A program made the translations under genes and the position numbers. Below the pieces are notes generated by a model. It worked only from the letters and a program-made list of their open reading frames with translations. It was not told the origin of the DNA and made no database searches. A DNA stretch of 64,000 bases from Euborellia annulipes (lineage: Eukaryota; Arthropoda; Insecta; Dermaptera; Anisolabididae), in contig JAKCPI010025286.1 in assembly GCA_023213315.1 (NCBI GenBank), positions 1 through 64,000 of the forward strand. The letters run 5' to 3'. Shown in pieces: positions 21,746 to 35,500 of this stretch. Position 1 is the stretch's first letter. Each line of letters opens with the position of its first letter.

Positions 21746-22751
21746 TGAAAAAAATCGTCTTATTAAATTATTTTATAGTTCATTTTGGGAAGTAGTTAAA
21801 TTTTTACAAAAACCTAGATTTTATATTAAAAAAAAAATTATTTAAATTTAACATGAGGAGGGAATGGAATTGAACATGTTTTCCTTTGATATTTTTTTGC
21901 AAATCCAGAAATTGGAATTGGATAAAAATGAAACTTTTCTTCTCTCCTTGGCTTAAATTTTTCAAAAAGAAAAAATGTGAATTTATTTATAGCAGACCAA
22001 GCTACGATACTTATATAGAAACATTTAATATATATGTATATATTTATATTATATATTTAATAATAAAAAATTTAATATGGAATTCATACTATTAAAAATT
22101 TAAAATTTTATTTATTCTTCCAAAAAGAACAAACTGTGATATAGTTTTCCCATTGCCCCAATTAAGGAAAGTCTATTCATTAATATTAAACTATTCTCTT
22201 ATATAAATAGATAGAGGTTTATTATCAAATCATTAAATATTACGTAAATTATTTTAATGTTAAATCAATACAATAATTAAATATAGCCTAGTTCAGTGTC
22301 TATTTTCCATTAAATAACATGTTTTCTTAGATAAGTTATAATAAAATTATATTGAGTAGGACAAAAATTTACAATTTATTTTTAATTTGTTTATTTCAGT
22401 GATATTAGTAAAAAAAATACACTTATTTACTAACCCCGGGTGGGAATTAAATTTTGTGCCATCTCTAGTTGATTTAATATGAACAGATGGGGGAGGGGAG
22501 GGGGCGCTGGGATAGAAAATTACTAATGCTAATTTGAATCCGGAACGAAATCATTTTAACTCACTATTATCTATGAGCTCGCCCCCCCCCCTTTCCTATG
22601 TGTGCTCTCTGATCCCCCCTTTTCCTCATAACAATCAAAATCCTGGGACCCGGCCTTATCCGAGGCCAGCAAGCTGTCTAGAAATGTTAACTAGGGGATG
22701 GATGACTCAAACAAAAAAGGGAAATAAATTCCATTCTTACTTCGAGCAACC

Positions 22752-22885
22752 ATGGGCGTAACTAGAGGGCACCGACCCCCCCCCCCCCAAGAAAAATTGA
22801 GAAAATATGGGCCCTTCCATGCCCCCCAGAGGATGGCTGGCCCCATAGCCCCCTCAGCCAAATTCCCTAGCTACGCTCATCCGGG
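22752..22885. mobile_element. MITE with GGGCGTAACTAG / CTAGCTACGCTC ends
   Basis: Inverted ends GGGCGTAACTAG (22754) and CTAGCTACGCTC (about 22869-22880) enclose a C-rich interior with a run of C. The right part matches 10730-10776. The TIR resembles CAGGGCGTAACCAG at 62006, so it is probably the same broad group. Confidence 0.5.
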
Positions 22886-23469
22886 CAACTCTTGGTCAAA
22901 AACCATATTAAAAAACGGGAACCCAAAAAATTATTTAATAAATTAAATAAACAACTGCATCCTTTTTTTTTCATTAATATTTAATTATTCAAAAGCCAAA
23001 CGATTTAATCATTAGGGTTCTTTTTCTTTTGGCTTGAGTATATTTTTTTTTAGTCAATATTCAAATACTTTGATAATTTTATCCTATAATTGAAATTAAT
23101 TTTTTTTTAATTTTATGACCAATTTAAAATGTGTCAATTGATTTAATTTCCATATTAATTCTGAATGGTCATTTAAACAAAGTAAAACGTCATCGGAGAA
23201 GGAGAATTAAATTTAATGAATTTCATTATCTTGATTCTTTCGAAATGAATTAAAGATATTTAAATTTGAATTATGCAAGTGTCAGGTGACTAGTATTGAG
23301 AGGAGCTGCCAAATACACTGAGGATTTGATAGTAACAAATGGTCCATCTGTGTGTGAATGTTCTTAATTTACTAGTCATCATAGTCATATAAGCATCATC
23401 TGAGGTATTTATTTAATAACTTTTATGATAATAAATTCATTTGAAAGGTTCCATGCCCGAACCTGGAGA

Positions 23470-23531
23470 TATTTTCGCGCCTTCAATGCTTTCCCTGGCT
23501 TAATAACGCAACGGGAAAAATCCGACGTCAG
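23470..23531 (+). promoter_or_regulatory. Possible PANK4 proximal promoter/leader
   Basis: TTTTCGCGCC (23472-23481) fits an E2F-type site, and CCGACGTCAG (23522-23531) contains a CRE-like GACGTCA. Both lie within 65 bp upstream of the ATG at 23536, so they may be promoter or leader sequence. Site calls are from consensus only. Confidence 0.35.
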
Positions 23532-23535
23532 AATT

Positions 23536-26500
23536 ATGGACGAGACAAATCCACCAAAATCAATTAAATTACCCGATTCTGTCGAATTTTTTGCAAATTT
23601 GAAAAATGCCAAACGATTTGCTATCGATATTGGTAAAGATTTTGTTATCTAATTATAATAATAAATTTTTTTCTAATAAATTCTAACCTCTCTTTCAGGT
23701 GGTTCTTTAACAAAAATCGCTTATTATTCAACCGTTTCGCTTCGAAGGGTCATTTATGGAAAAGACCATTCACCAAAAAATGAAGTAAGTATATAAAATT
23801 AGATAATCGATAGATTTTATAATTTATAAGCTTTAGATAAAAAAAATCATATTTCCACTTTTAATTTTTTTACCAAGCCCAGAATTAGAAGTTCAAAGTA
23901 CAAGGTGTTTTTTAAGACCTTATCATTTTGTTTCCCCTGCTTTCAAATGACGTTTTGTTTTTTCAACAAATAAGGGATTATTATTTCAACTTTTTGTGTG
24001 ATAAGTGACATATAAAATACTGAAAGTATTTATCATCAGATCTAGGGCGAGAAAGAGAAAATCATGTGGATTTGTTAATCGAATTTTGGCATATCCAAAA
24101 TTAAGTAAAATTATAATATATATATATATATATATAGACGAGAGGGTGGATTGAACATCATGTCTTCTTATAATTTAAATATATTTAGATTATTTATTAT
24201 GAAAAATTAGAATGTAGTTTTTCAAATGTTAGAAAAAACTAAAAAAATCACTAATTGACAAAAATAATTTCTATATCTCCCAAAAAAATGTAAATATCAA
24301 ATTAGTCAATATTAGTTTACTTTTGGGGATGAATATTAAATTTTCTTTGAAAAATAGTCATAATGGTAAATTTGGGAATAAGTGGCGGATGATGTGGCAA
24401 AAGAACATCTGAGAGAATATCTCAATTTTGTTCTTTCACTGACAGGGAAGTTTATATCATCTTGTCAATTATGAAAAAATCCTCATTGTTTTTATAAAGA
24501 AGGTACAGTGAGAGACAATATTAAGTCCCACCCATGTGTTTTCTACTTGTGATTATTTCATTGTTTTTTTAAAAGAAAATGAAAATCTTTATTGGAAATT
24601 TTCTAGATTTGAAGTTTCCATTAAAAAGTATATAATATTTGTTTAAAAACAATGAAATAATCACAAATAGAAAACGAATGGGTGGGACTTAATATTGTCC
24701 CTCACAGTACAAGATATTTTTTTTTTTTCAAATTTCTCATGAAATATAAAATGAATCTATGATCTATTTATAAATGTTTTTTTTTTTTATATATATTCTC
24801 AAAATTAATAAATTTATTTATTTTATGAATTTAGTTCCAATTTTTAAGCTCCCTTGATTTAGAAATATTTGGCTAGAATTTTTTTAATTAGCATCTTCGA
24901 CAATCGCAGCTTTGTTTAAAGAGTCCTTGCTTTGATTAGGATCTGATCTTGAAATCCTAATAAAAATTAACTCTTATTTTTGTAATTGCTTTTTATTTAC
25001 ATAATTATCCTTTTTTTTTAATTATGTAATTTTTTCGAAATGAAAATTAATAATTCTTGATAATTATGTATGCATGATTACTTGTCTTAAAATTCTGAGG
25101 GGTTCAATCGCTCACAATTTCAAAACAAGAATTATAATCTTGTCTTGTTTCAAATAATAATTAAATTAAACAATAAAAGTTTTTCATTAAATAATTGATA
25201 TTATTTTTACAGGAAGATATTAAATATAGTGTATCCGAAGGCTCAAGACTTCATTTTATTAAATTTGAAACAAAATATATTGAAGATTGTCTAAATTTCG
25301 TACAGTCAAATTTAACAGGAAGTAAAGAAAAAATGATTGGAAAAAGCATTAAAGCAACTGGAGGCGGAGCTTACAAATATGCTAGTCTACTTCAGGAGAA
25401 ATTAGGACTTTCGTAAGTTTTGACTTTTGCCCCAAAAGAAGTATTTTTAATTAATAACGTAGTTAATTTTAATTTTTTAAAGGCATAGATGCAGATGAAT
25501 GTGCTTTTGTGGTGAGTTGTTGATTATTATTATTATTATTATGGAAGTTTTTAATTTTAGACCATCAAATACTGTACAACGTTTTGACTCCGTGATTTCT
25601 GCAGTCGTTTTCAAGTACTGCGATGCTCGACTCAAGTGAACTAACCTCTAAAGGAATGTTACGTGCATTTTATATACATGCAAATGTCTCTTAGAGATTA
25701 AAGTTAGTTCGCTTGAGTTGGAGCAAGTGCTTGAAAACGATTGGCCAAGAGGAGGATGTATACATGCACAAAACGCTTTTGTACAGTATCATTATTATTT
25801 TGGGAATTTTTAATTACAGATCTCATTTTGTTATTAATTATTTATTAATAAGATAAATACTGTACAACGTATTGACTCCTTTTTAATAAATAATTTTAAT
25901 AAACAATTAATACAAAATGTGGTCTATAATTAAAAACTCCCATAATAATGCAGATGAATGTACAAATGAAATAATTTGGATGCCCACCCACAATTTAAGA
26001 AATTGTAAACTATTTAATATAAAGTTGTTAAAACGTTCTGCCAATAAATCAGTTTTAAATCAATTTTCCTAAAAAAATCACTATCTCCTAAAAATGAAGT
26101 ATGTTTTTGAATCACTAAGGAGAAGCCCCTATTGTCCGACCTGGACGACTTCCATGCACTTAAGTTATAAATTATAATTCCTTTTCTTTTTTTTTTTATT
26201 CAGAGTTGATAAGGAAGATGAAATGGAATGTCTTATTAAGGGATCGAATTTTCTCTTAAAAAATATCTCCGACGAAGCATTTACATATCAAAGACATGGC
26301 AATCCAGAATACAAATTCCAACTAGCAGACCCAAATATTTTTCCTTATTTATTAGTGAATATTGGATCAGGAGTCAGCATTATGAAAGTTAGTGCACGTT
26401 TAATAATCATACATACATATTTAACGTATTTTAAAATATATTGCAATTTTCAGGTGGAATCTGATAATTCATATGAACGAATAGGCGGTACTGCAACTGG

Positions 26501-29500
26501 AGGTGGAACTTTTTGGGGACTTGGATCTCTTCTCACCAAAGCCAAAGTATTTTATTCTAATTATTTTCTATTTATATTTGTTACAGTGAAAACCGTTTTT
26601 AGTTAAATTCGCGTAACCGTAGTTTCGGTTGAACTCCTTTGTTAAAACTAGTTTTGAAATATTTTGTTATATCCTGCAAATTGTTTTAATATTTCTTTAA
26701 TATAACGAATCGATTACAGAACTTGTAATTAGAATTAATAAAAAATAATTAGTCTTTATGTCGATGAAAGAAGAAGTGGCTGTCCAACGATTAGATTAAT
26801 CAAAGGAGAGGATGTCAGCCAAACATGAAAATCCCAATACAAGAAAACCTTTTGACTTTTTCCATCTTCAGTTCTTCACCATCTGCATCTCGATGGTGTA
26901 TACATTGAGATTGCCAATATTCTCATAAGAACTGAAGATGGTATTATCTAATTAAGTCAAAGTTTTCTTGTATTGGGATTTTCATACGATAGAGGCTATC
27001 CTGGTTGGCTGACATCCTCTCCATTCATTAATCTAATTACTCTTTATACGGAAGTATAGCGATTAATACCAGATTAATTTTCTTTAAAACGACGAATTGA
27101 TTCTTAATCGGTTATTCAATCATTCCTCATCACATCGCTAATATTATAATGTTCATTTATTGCAACTGCTCATAAATGACAAAGTGTATAGTTATTATTT
27201 ATCTTAAATTATTAAAAACCGTAAAATTTGTAAAGTAAACATCAAATACCCCAGATTAATAATAGAAGATAAAAGATGACTGGCAAAATATTCGAAAAAT
27301 TAATATTCATGATGAATTGACGACGGGAGGGGAGAAGGCATCAGGAGGCCTCTATAAGGTGCCATTTGGTTATATTTATTATTCCAATTATTTTATTTAT
27401 TTTAAAGCTAAGAGAAGGTAATAAAAGCAGAGAAATAAAATTGGAATTATATTATACAGTTGGACTAGAATTTATTTAAAGTGATTTGGTATAGGCGAGA
27501 AATAGCCTATTTGAACTCTTTATACAAATGCTTCCACCCTCACAACTGCTTGCCATTGTACTTCTCTGATTAGATTTATATTAGTCTGTTGGTGTTAGTT
27601 ACCTGCCTTTTTTCTAAGTTAAGAAGTTGACTACTTAGGTTCGTGTACAAATAGGCGAACAGGGATCAGATTTATAATTTATTCCTCAACAATTTCAGAA
27701 CTTTAAGTGTTAAATAGGAAGAGGATGCAGCCAATTAATTAAGCCTCTATTTAGTAATTAAGCACTCTTTATTGAGACCTTTCAACCCTGCTTCAACCGG
27801 TCGAAACGTTCCAATAAAGAGTGCTTAATTACTAAATAGAGGAGGCTTAATTAATTGGCTGCATCCTCTTCCTATTTAACATATCAGCTACAGCCACGTT
27901 CCACAATTCAATTTCATAACTTGTTAAATCTAATCATAAGAGTTTAATATGGGGCTAAGGAAACTCCTCTTTTAATGAGAAGCATAATTGGGGACGAATT
28001 TTGATCGGATTTTTTAAGATTTCGCTTTTTTGCGTAATAAATAACTTAAACAAGAAAAAAGCACGAAATAGAAGAAAAGAATAATACATTATCAATAGAA
28101 ACCATTTTATTTTGAAAAGAAATTGAACTTTTTAAATATGTATAAACTTTTGTTAATATTTATGTAACTTATTGTCTACTCATAATAATAATCACAGCAT
28201 TTTATAAAAATTTATTAAATATATTTTTCAAACATTTAACACTCCTTTGGGATCATATGAATTTAACTAACAGGAAATTTTTAAATTTCCCAGGGCTTTG
28301 ACGAACTTCTTGAATTGGCTGAAAAAGGCGATCATCGATCTGTGGATATGTTAGTAAAAGACATTTATGGAGGCGATTACCGGCAACTTGGCCTACCAGC
28401 TGACTTAATAGCCTGCTCTTTTGGCAAAGCAATGCACGCCTGCAAAGAATCTGTCGGTGCGTATTTATTTATTCATTTTGCTTTATTTGGTGACGGTTGG
28501 TTTTTTTTCTTTTTTTTTTTGGGAGGAATAAATTCGCTATTTTCATCTTTCATTGCAGTACTTTCTTCTTTAAAAAGCCAACAAAAGGATTGACTTGTTT
28601 GTTTGTTGGTTGTTTGAAGGATACTGTACACTTTCACCGGTGACTCACCCCACTCTGGGCTTCTTTGTGTTCTTATGCACGCTTTTTTCTCTTCTATTTT
28701 AGGAAATAATTTTTCAGAAGCTGATGTAGCGCGCAGTCTCTTATTCACAATCAGCAATGATATCGGACAGATCGCCAGTCTTTATGCCATGATGCATAAA
28801 CTTAACAAGGTGTTCTTATGAAAAGAAACATTTTCTTTTTATTTATTTATTTATTTACTTATTTAAAGCAAATCGAATAGTTTTTTAATTGTTTTTAATT
28901 TCAGGTTTATTTCGGTGGATATTTCTTGAGAAATCATCCCTTAAGTATGCATACTGTTTCATTTTCAATTAATTATTGGAGCAAAGGTCATGTGCAGGCA
29001 TTGTTTTTAAGACATGAAGGATATTTAGGAGCAATTGGCGCATTTTTAAAAGGAGCAGAGGAAGATGGTAAGTTTTAGCTTAGTTTAGCAATTTCAAACG
29101 GTCATTAGAAATAGTACAAAAAAACCTGAGTCTGTAAATTTCTATATGCCTAACTCTGACACCCAAAAATCTTTTTGGTTCACATTTCGTCGCATAAGAA
29201 CCAAGCTGTTCTAACTCCAAAAAAAAAAAAAAAAATTCACTTTTTATTCTTCTAACTCCATTGCTTTACATTAAGGAAAGTTTAGATTGAATTTTATTCC
29301 AGCAGAAAATGATTAAAACCCAATGTACTATAACTCCATTCAAAGCAGTTCAATGGAAAAGTTAAAAAAGAAATGAACATGCTGTAAATTTTCCAAAAAT
29401 GGAGTTGAACATCTTGGTTCTTATGCGATTGTTCATTATATGATATTCCATACGGGTCCCGCCTGCCTTCGTTGGACTCCTTATCTTTGTTAAGGAAAGT

Positions 29501-32500
29501 TAGGATCCAATGCTTTTTTCGGACTTGAAGTCAACGGATATACCGTTATTATACAAATTTGTGAGTTTATTTGTTGGTGGACCAAACGTTCCATGGCCCC
29601 GGGGAATCGAACCCATGATCTCCAGCCTTTCCAGGGCCTCAGTGTGTTATCCTTTGCACCAGGCCACTGGTGTTTGGCCCACCAACAAATAAACATACTC
29701 CACAAATCGTTAAATATAAATTAACATTTTATGAGTATATTTTTTTTTCTGATGGACCAAATGCACCCGGGATCTCCAACCTATCTAGATCGTATTTGAT
29801 GCGGGTTGCCTGCTTCCAAGAAGTTGTTGGGGTTTTAGGTTTTAAATAGAAGATTTTTAAGTTTCTTTATTGTAAAAGAAAATGATTATCCGACACTAAC
29901 GAGATTGAGAAAGAGAATCCTCTCCAGGGAGTGGGGGATGGTCTTTTATAACATTTTTCAAGACCAAAATCCCCCATTCCCGTGGGAACAGTCATACACA
30001 TAGAAAGATTCCAGACGCTAGATTTCTGTGGGAATCTTTGCACTTGTTTCTTGATCTAGCCAGATATCAAATTTTGCTTTTCCATTTTAAAATAGAATTT
30101 TGTTTTTCAAATTTTGTATCTCACTCTCTCCATTTTTTGTCCTCACAACATATTAAACAATAAAAGATTATCAATTTTATTGCCCCTGCTGATCGCTTCC
30201 AATCTCGAACATTAAACTTTATTTTCATGATGGCTGTTTGATTTTTTTACAATTAAATATTAATTTTAAATAGAAAGATAAGTGAATAAATATTGAAACT
30301 TTTTTTTTTTTTTAGATAATGACAAATATTCGTGGCAGGAAAACTACGCTGGAAGTTCAGGGCTTCACAGCCCTTTGCCTACACAATTTATTCCAGCTAA
30401 AAATGTAACTTTTGATCAACTTGAAATCGATAGATGGGACTCAGCAGTGACTTACTGTCCTTTGCTCAAAGACCCTGCTAATTACGTTCCAGACACCGTC
30501 GATCTCACACAAGATGAAGAAGCCAGGTCTTTTTTATTCTTCTTTATTATTCTTACTCATATTTAAATTAATTCTTTTTTTTTTTTTAGAGAATACTGGT
30601 TAGAATGTTTCGAGGTTTCGGTAGAGAAATTTGTTGAGAGAGCCATTAGCTCACAACCAAATAATCCTACAGCATCAGAACGTGCAAATAAATTTAAAGA
30701 GAAATATGTTTCGAGATTACATTTTCTTAAAAAGCAACCATTGTATGTTTTTTTAATAATATTATTTTATAATGGGTTTATTATTAATGTTTTTTTTATT
30801 TATTTTGCAGTGCTTATGGTAATTTGACTGTTAGAAGTCTATTAGACACAATTGAACACTGTCTCAAAGAATTTGATTTTCCTGATCCATATTTGACAGT
30901 AAGTAATTTTTATTTTAGTACAAATTCCTAAAAAAAAAAAAATCTAAACCACAGTATAGGCTATATTTGAGATGTTATATTAATAGTTTCAAATAAGTGA
31001 GAGGCCACCATTTCCCATTAGTTATATTTTCAATGTATATACAATATATGTTTAGTAGATAAAAAATATGTTTAGTTTTATCAAATATTTTAAAAGTAAA
31101 AAATATTTCATAAAAAACCCTAATTCTCTTTATTTTTCCTCTTATGCTTAATCCTGCCTATATTTCGAAGAGGAAATCATTTAATAATAAATATTACATG
31201 GCTCTTTTTAAGATTAATTATAGTACGGAAGAGGTTAGCAGCCAAATGAAAAAGAGCCTCTATTATTAAATAAACTCTTTATTCAGGTCGTTTCGGCATC
31301 GATTCACTGTGCCATCAACAGCCCAATTACCAATGTATTTTATCCATAAACATTGTTAATAATCAATTGTATACATGCTCGAAGACAACTCTATTGTTAT
31401 GTCTGTTTAAGACTTATGTACTCTTAAAAGGCTGTTGATGGCACAGTGAATCGATGCCGAATCGTCCTGAATAAATTGTATTTAATAATAGAGGCTCTTT
31501 TCATTTGGCTGCAAACCTCTTCCTTACTACTAAATAGGAAATAATCTCAATTAATCTCATACAAGGGGCTTGAACGGGATTGTAAGCACCGATTTTAATA
31601 AAACTTAGCACACAATTAGTCAACCATTGTATCCGAGATGTGGGCTGCCAAAATCAAAGAGTTTGCCCAGAGAAAATCTCTAAGGAGGGAGCCAGAAAAT
31701 TCTAGAAAATCTACAGCTGGCAATCCCGTTCCGGTTGGTCCCTTGTTAGACAACTCATAATTTAATTTTTATTCAAATTTCTCTTTCCCCACCTCTATTT
31801 TATCAAATTTAGATAGATCGGGCGCCAGGCAGATGATCTTTGGAAATCTTCAAGATTAAATATATAAAAGATTTTTTCAAACAAAACCAATTCAAAATGA
31901 TCCCTGGAAAATTTTCTATATGAATATTATTTTTTTGGCAATTCTAGTTAAAACAATATTAATTGGTGAAGATGTATTTTACATTTTTGAAGTACAGTGA
32001 GGGTCAATATTAAGTTCCACCAATGCGTTTTCTACATGTGATTATTTCATTGTTTTTAAAAAGGAAAAAGAAAATCTTTCTTAGAAATTTTCTAGTTTTG
32101 AACCATGAAAGTTTCCTTTAAAAAATATATAATATTTTTTTGAAAACAATGAAATAATCACAAGTAGAAAACGCATGGATGGGACTTAATATTGTCTCTC
32201 ACTGTACCACTTCGCCACTGCCCTGCTCCTTGACTTTCACGATGGTCGTAAGAGAAAAGCAATAGTTAACTTTTGTAAAAGCATATATATAGAAAGGAAG
32301 CACCAAAATGAGCATGCAAAATTTATTTATGTAAAGCAAACATTTTCAATTATTCAAACAATAACATCATCATAACCAGGTTACGTCAATCTCATCACTT
32401 TTGCTATAGTTTATCTGCATCTGTTCGGCATTCCGTTTATTTATACGAGCTGATTTCGTAATACCTATTTCAAAATCTCCCCCTAGTCATCTATCGGTAA

Positions 32501-35500
32501 TCAATGAAGTTAATTTGTTCTATTTTAACACCTCTTTAATCTACTTACTGTAGTTGTTCTTCTCTTTACCCTCGGCTCAACAGGCATCAGAGATTTTAAT
32601 ACTGTGTTATACATTAAAAAGTTTAGTTAGGAAATTATTTTGATAAACCAAAATTGTTAATAATAAACGCACCTTTTTCTTATTTATAGACTTTTCGGCA
32701 CGCTTAATCATAGATGTATCTAGAAGAGAGGGGAAGAGGGGTTTTGTGAGTTGAAACGCCTTCTCAGTAACTTATGCATGTTTACATTTATCTGTTGTAG
32801 TTGTATAAGGCGAGGCTCCTGGCGACCTTTTTCTTTTTTAAAACAAAGAAAAAAATCGGGTCATATTCAAGTATCCAGCTAAAAAAGCCGAGTTATAAAT
32901 TTGTTTAATTAAGGTCTTTTTCATGCATCTGAGGTTATTTGAACACCGTCCCCCATCCGTGGGTAGCGCACCCCCCGACCCCTCCTAGCACAAGAAGCTG
33001 TTGTGCAAAAACCGAGATATGATTTTAAGAAAACTTTTGTCCTTAAATCTTTAATTATATAGTGAAAACAACCAAAATCAAATATATATTTTTATTGCTA
33101 GAAGGTTTATTTTGATTTTCTTATTCTGGACTTCAGAATTTTTAAATAAATTAGACAAAAAATATTTATTTTCGGAAAATTTTAATGAGGACTCGAGACT
33201 GTTATTTCAAATGTTAACAGTTTCTGTTACTCATCAGGTTTATCATCAGGCCTTTAATAGATAAAAGTAATTTTTTACATGTAAACCTTCTAGTTAAACT
33301 TCATCGTCATTAAATTTCTTATAAAATATTATTTATATATATATTTTTTGATTTTCGTCAAATTTACAATCATTCACTAGTTTGTTAATATTAATAGAAA
33401 ACTTTTCAAGACGATAAAAATAAGGATTTTTAAAAAAATATTTTCTTATAATTATGTTAAAACCATACCTCAATTTTCCATTCATAACATGGTTGACTTA
33501 AAATTAAAATTAAAGTCAAATAAGAATCGCCAAGTCTGACTTAATATAAGGATCCTTCGTGAGAAAATAGTTTGTTATATTTTTTTATTCGAACTTTATT
33601 TAATATTCATTCAGTCCTTATTAAAATTTTCCAAAAATAAATAATTTTTGTAATATTTATTTAAAAATTCCGAAGAGTAGAACAAGAAAATCAAAAGCAA
33701 ACCTTACTTAAAATTTTTATTTTCATCTTTGGTTTTTTCATGAATAGTTAGTTAATCGGGATTTAATCTTTCAATCCTTTTTGATTATCATTATCAAAGT
33801 TTTCTACGGAATATTTCAAATAAATTTCTTTTTTGAATTTCAGCAAAAACAATTGGAAAACGATAAGGCTCTGGAGCTTCTCGAGGATCGTCTTCGGTAT
33901 TTAGATGGTTTAGAATGGTCGGCTCGACAAGAAGCGCTGGTGACAGGCATCCTCGCCGGGAACATGTTCGACTGGGGCGCCAAAGAGGTCGCGGAAATGA
34001 TGGAGTCCAACGACTTTGGCTTCCACGAGGCACTCTCCAAGCTGCAACGTACGCTTCTCTTCCTAAACAAACATAACTCTGACACACTCATTCTGACACG
34101 TGATCGTCGTCGGCGCAGCCTAGACACCTATATTACTCCGTGTTACATCACATAGCACGACCGTGGCTGATCGACCATCTGGATAAGTGGCTTGCACGAC
34201 TACGAGATGGGCCGTCGCATCGGTGTGCCACCGTCTTCGTCGACAACAGTGGCATCGACATCCTCCTTGGTGTTCTGCCGTTCGTACGCGAGCTCCTCAG
34301 CCGTGGCACCGACGTCCTTCTCTGCGCCAACTCTGCCCCAGCGCTCAACGACGTCACCTACTCCGAACTTCAAGTTAGCATAATAATTATTTTTGCTGTT
34401 CAAACAGCCATCTGGTAATATTTAATATATTCTTTATTTATTTTCTTTTATTGAGGTGGGTTCGCTTTTTATAATTCTTCTTTAATTAAATAATTTTTTT
34501 ATTAAGGTCTGTTATCTGCCCATTTAAAAACCAAAAGCTACTTAAAAAATCTGGTATGACTGTCGCACCAGATTTTTTTGTGTCGCGATATATTTAGTTT
34601 CCAACAGTACCGTACATTTGAATTCAAGATGTAAAATTTATAAACAGAAAAATATTTATATTTTGTTACTATAGCAACCATTTCTCCTATCTTCCCTTTG
34701 AACTACAAGAGTAAAGTGGTCTTCAGAAGATTTCAATGGCATGAAAATATTCATTTTAAAGAGCATCTAAAAAATAATTGATTTTTGAATTTTAAACAAA
34801 ATCGTTGCAGCGAATTTTGAGAAAAAAAGTGAAAAAGTACATCAGTAAATTACTAGTACTTTTTGGCCGATTATGATTAAAACTCTTTGCCAGTCTATTA
34901 ATAGTTAATTCATTCAAATGTTCCAAAATTGTCTCCTTGTACTTATAACTTCATTCATTGATTGTTAGCTAAAAATTATAATAAAAGCATGAGCTGTAAC
35001 AATAACATTATAAATCTGATCATCTCCAATCAGTGATCCAGGTTGTCCTAATTCAGCTCGAATAAGTAAGCTTAAATTTTGTCCCTACCATGCCAGATCA
35101 AGCTCCGAATAAAAAGTTCTTAAGTTTTTAATTGGACAGATTAACATTGTATATCCAAGCAAAGAATGTCTTTACGCTTTTTCCTCTATTCATAAAGAAA
35201 TAATTATTTGTCCAATATGCATTCATTTAAGGCAACGATACTCAACTTTTTATCTCTATATATAGCGGTATATATAAAGAGATCTATTCATATAATTAGT
35301 TCAATATCATATTCTATATTTTTTTATGGCTATACATTAGGGTGGTCAAGCTTATAAGGTAAAAAAAATCCAAATAGAAGTTCTGCCACCTCTTTGTTTT
35401 GTTACACCTACCATTGCTATTTTGTGTTCAAAATTTCAGCTCCCTATCTTATATACAAGGGGGTGCTCATCGACTTGAAATATCTTAATTATATGAAAAA

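Larger units (their letters stand above)
31210..31530. mobile_element. Hammerhead foldback with shared core mutation
   Basis: Outer ends GGAAGAGGTTAGCAGCCAAA and complement; arms contain GAGCCTCTATTATTAAAT. Both arms carry CTGTTGA (31316-31322 minus, 31432-31438 plus) followed by GGC...GCC and GAAACGAC or GAATCGTC. The A-to-T change in the CUGANGA box is in both arms. PANK4 intron 11. Confidence 0.65.

Noticed and set aside
24030..24050. ATCATCAG boxes at 24.0 kb and CATCAGG at 33.2 kb
   Set aside because: Isolated CTGATGA complements without a stem II or GAAAC partner; chance matches.
29490..29705. Overlapping ORFs on both strands
   Set aside because: Produced by the palindromic SINE B unit.
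33794..34403. Several 60-97 codon ORFs on both strands over PANK4 exons 12-13
   Set aside because: They are shadows created by the GC-rich, stop-poor codon use of these two exons; the spliced PANK4 frame explains the region.
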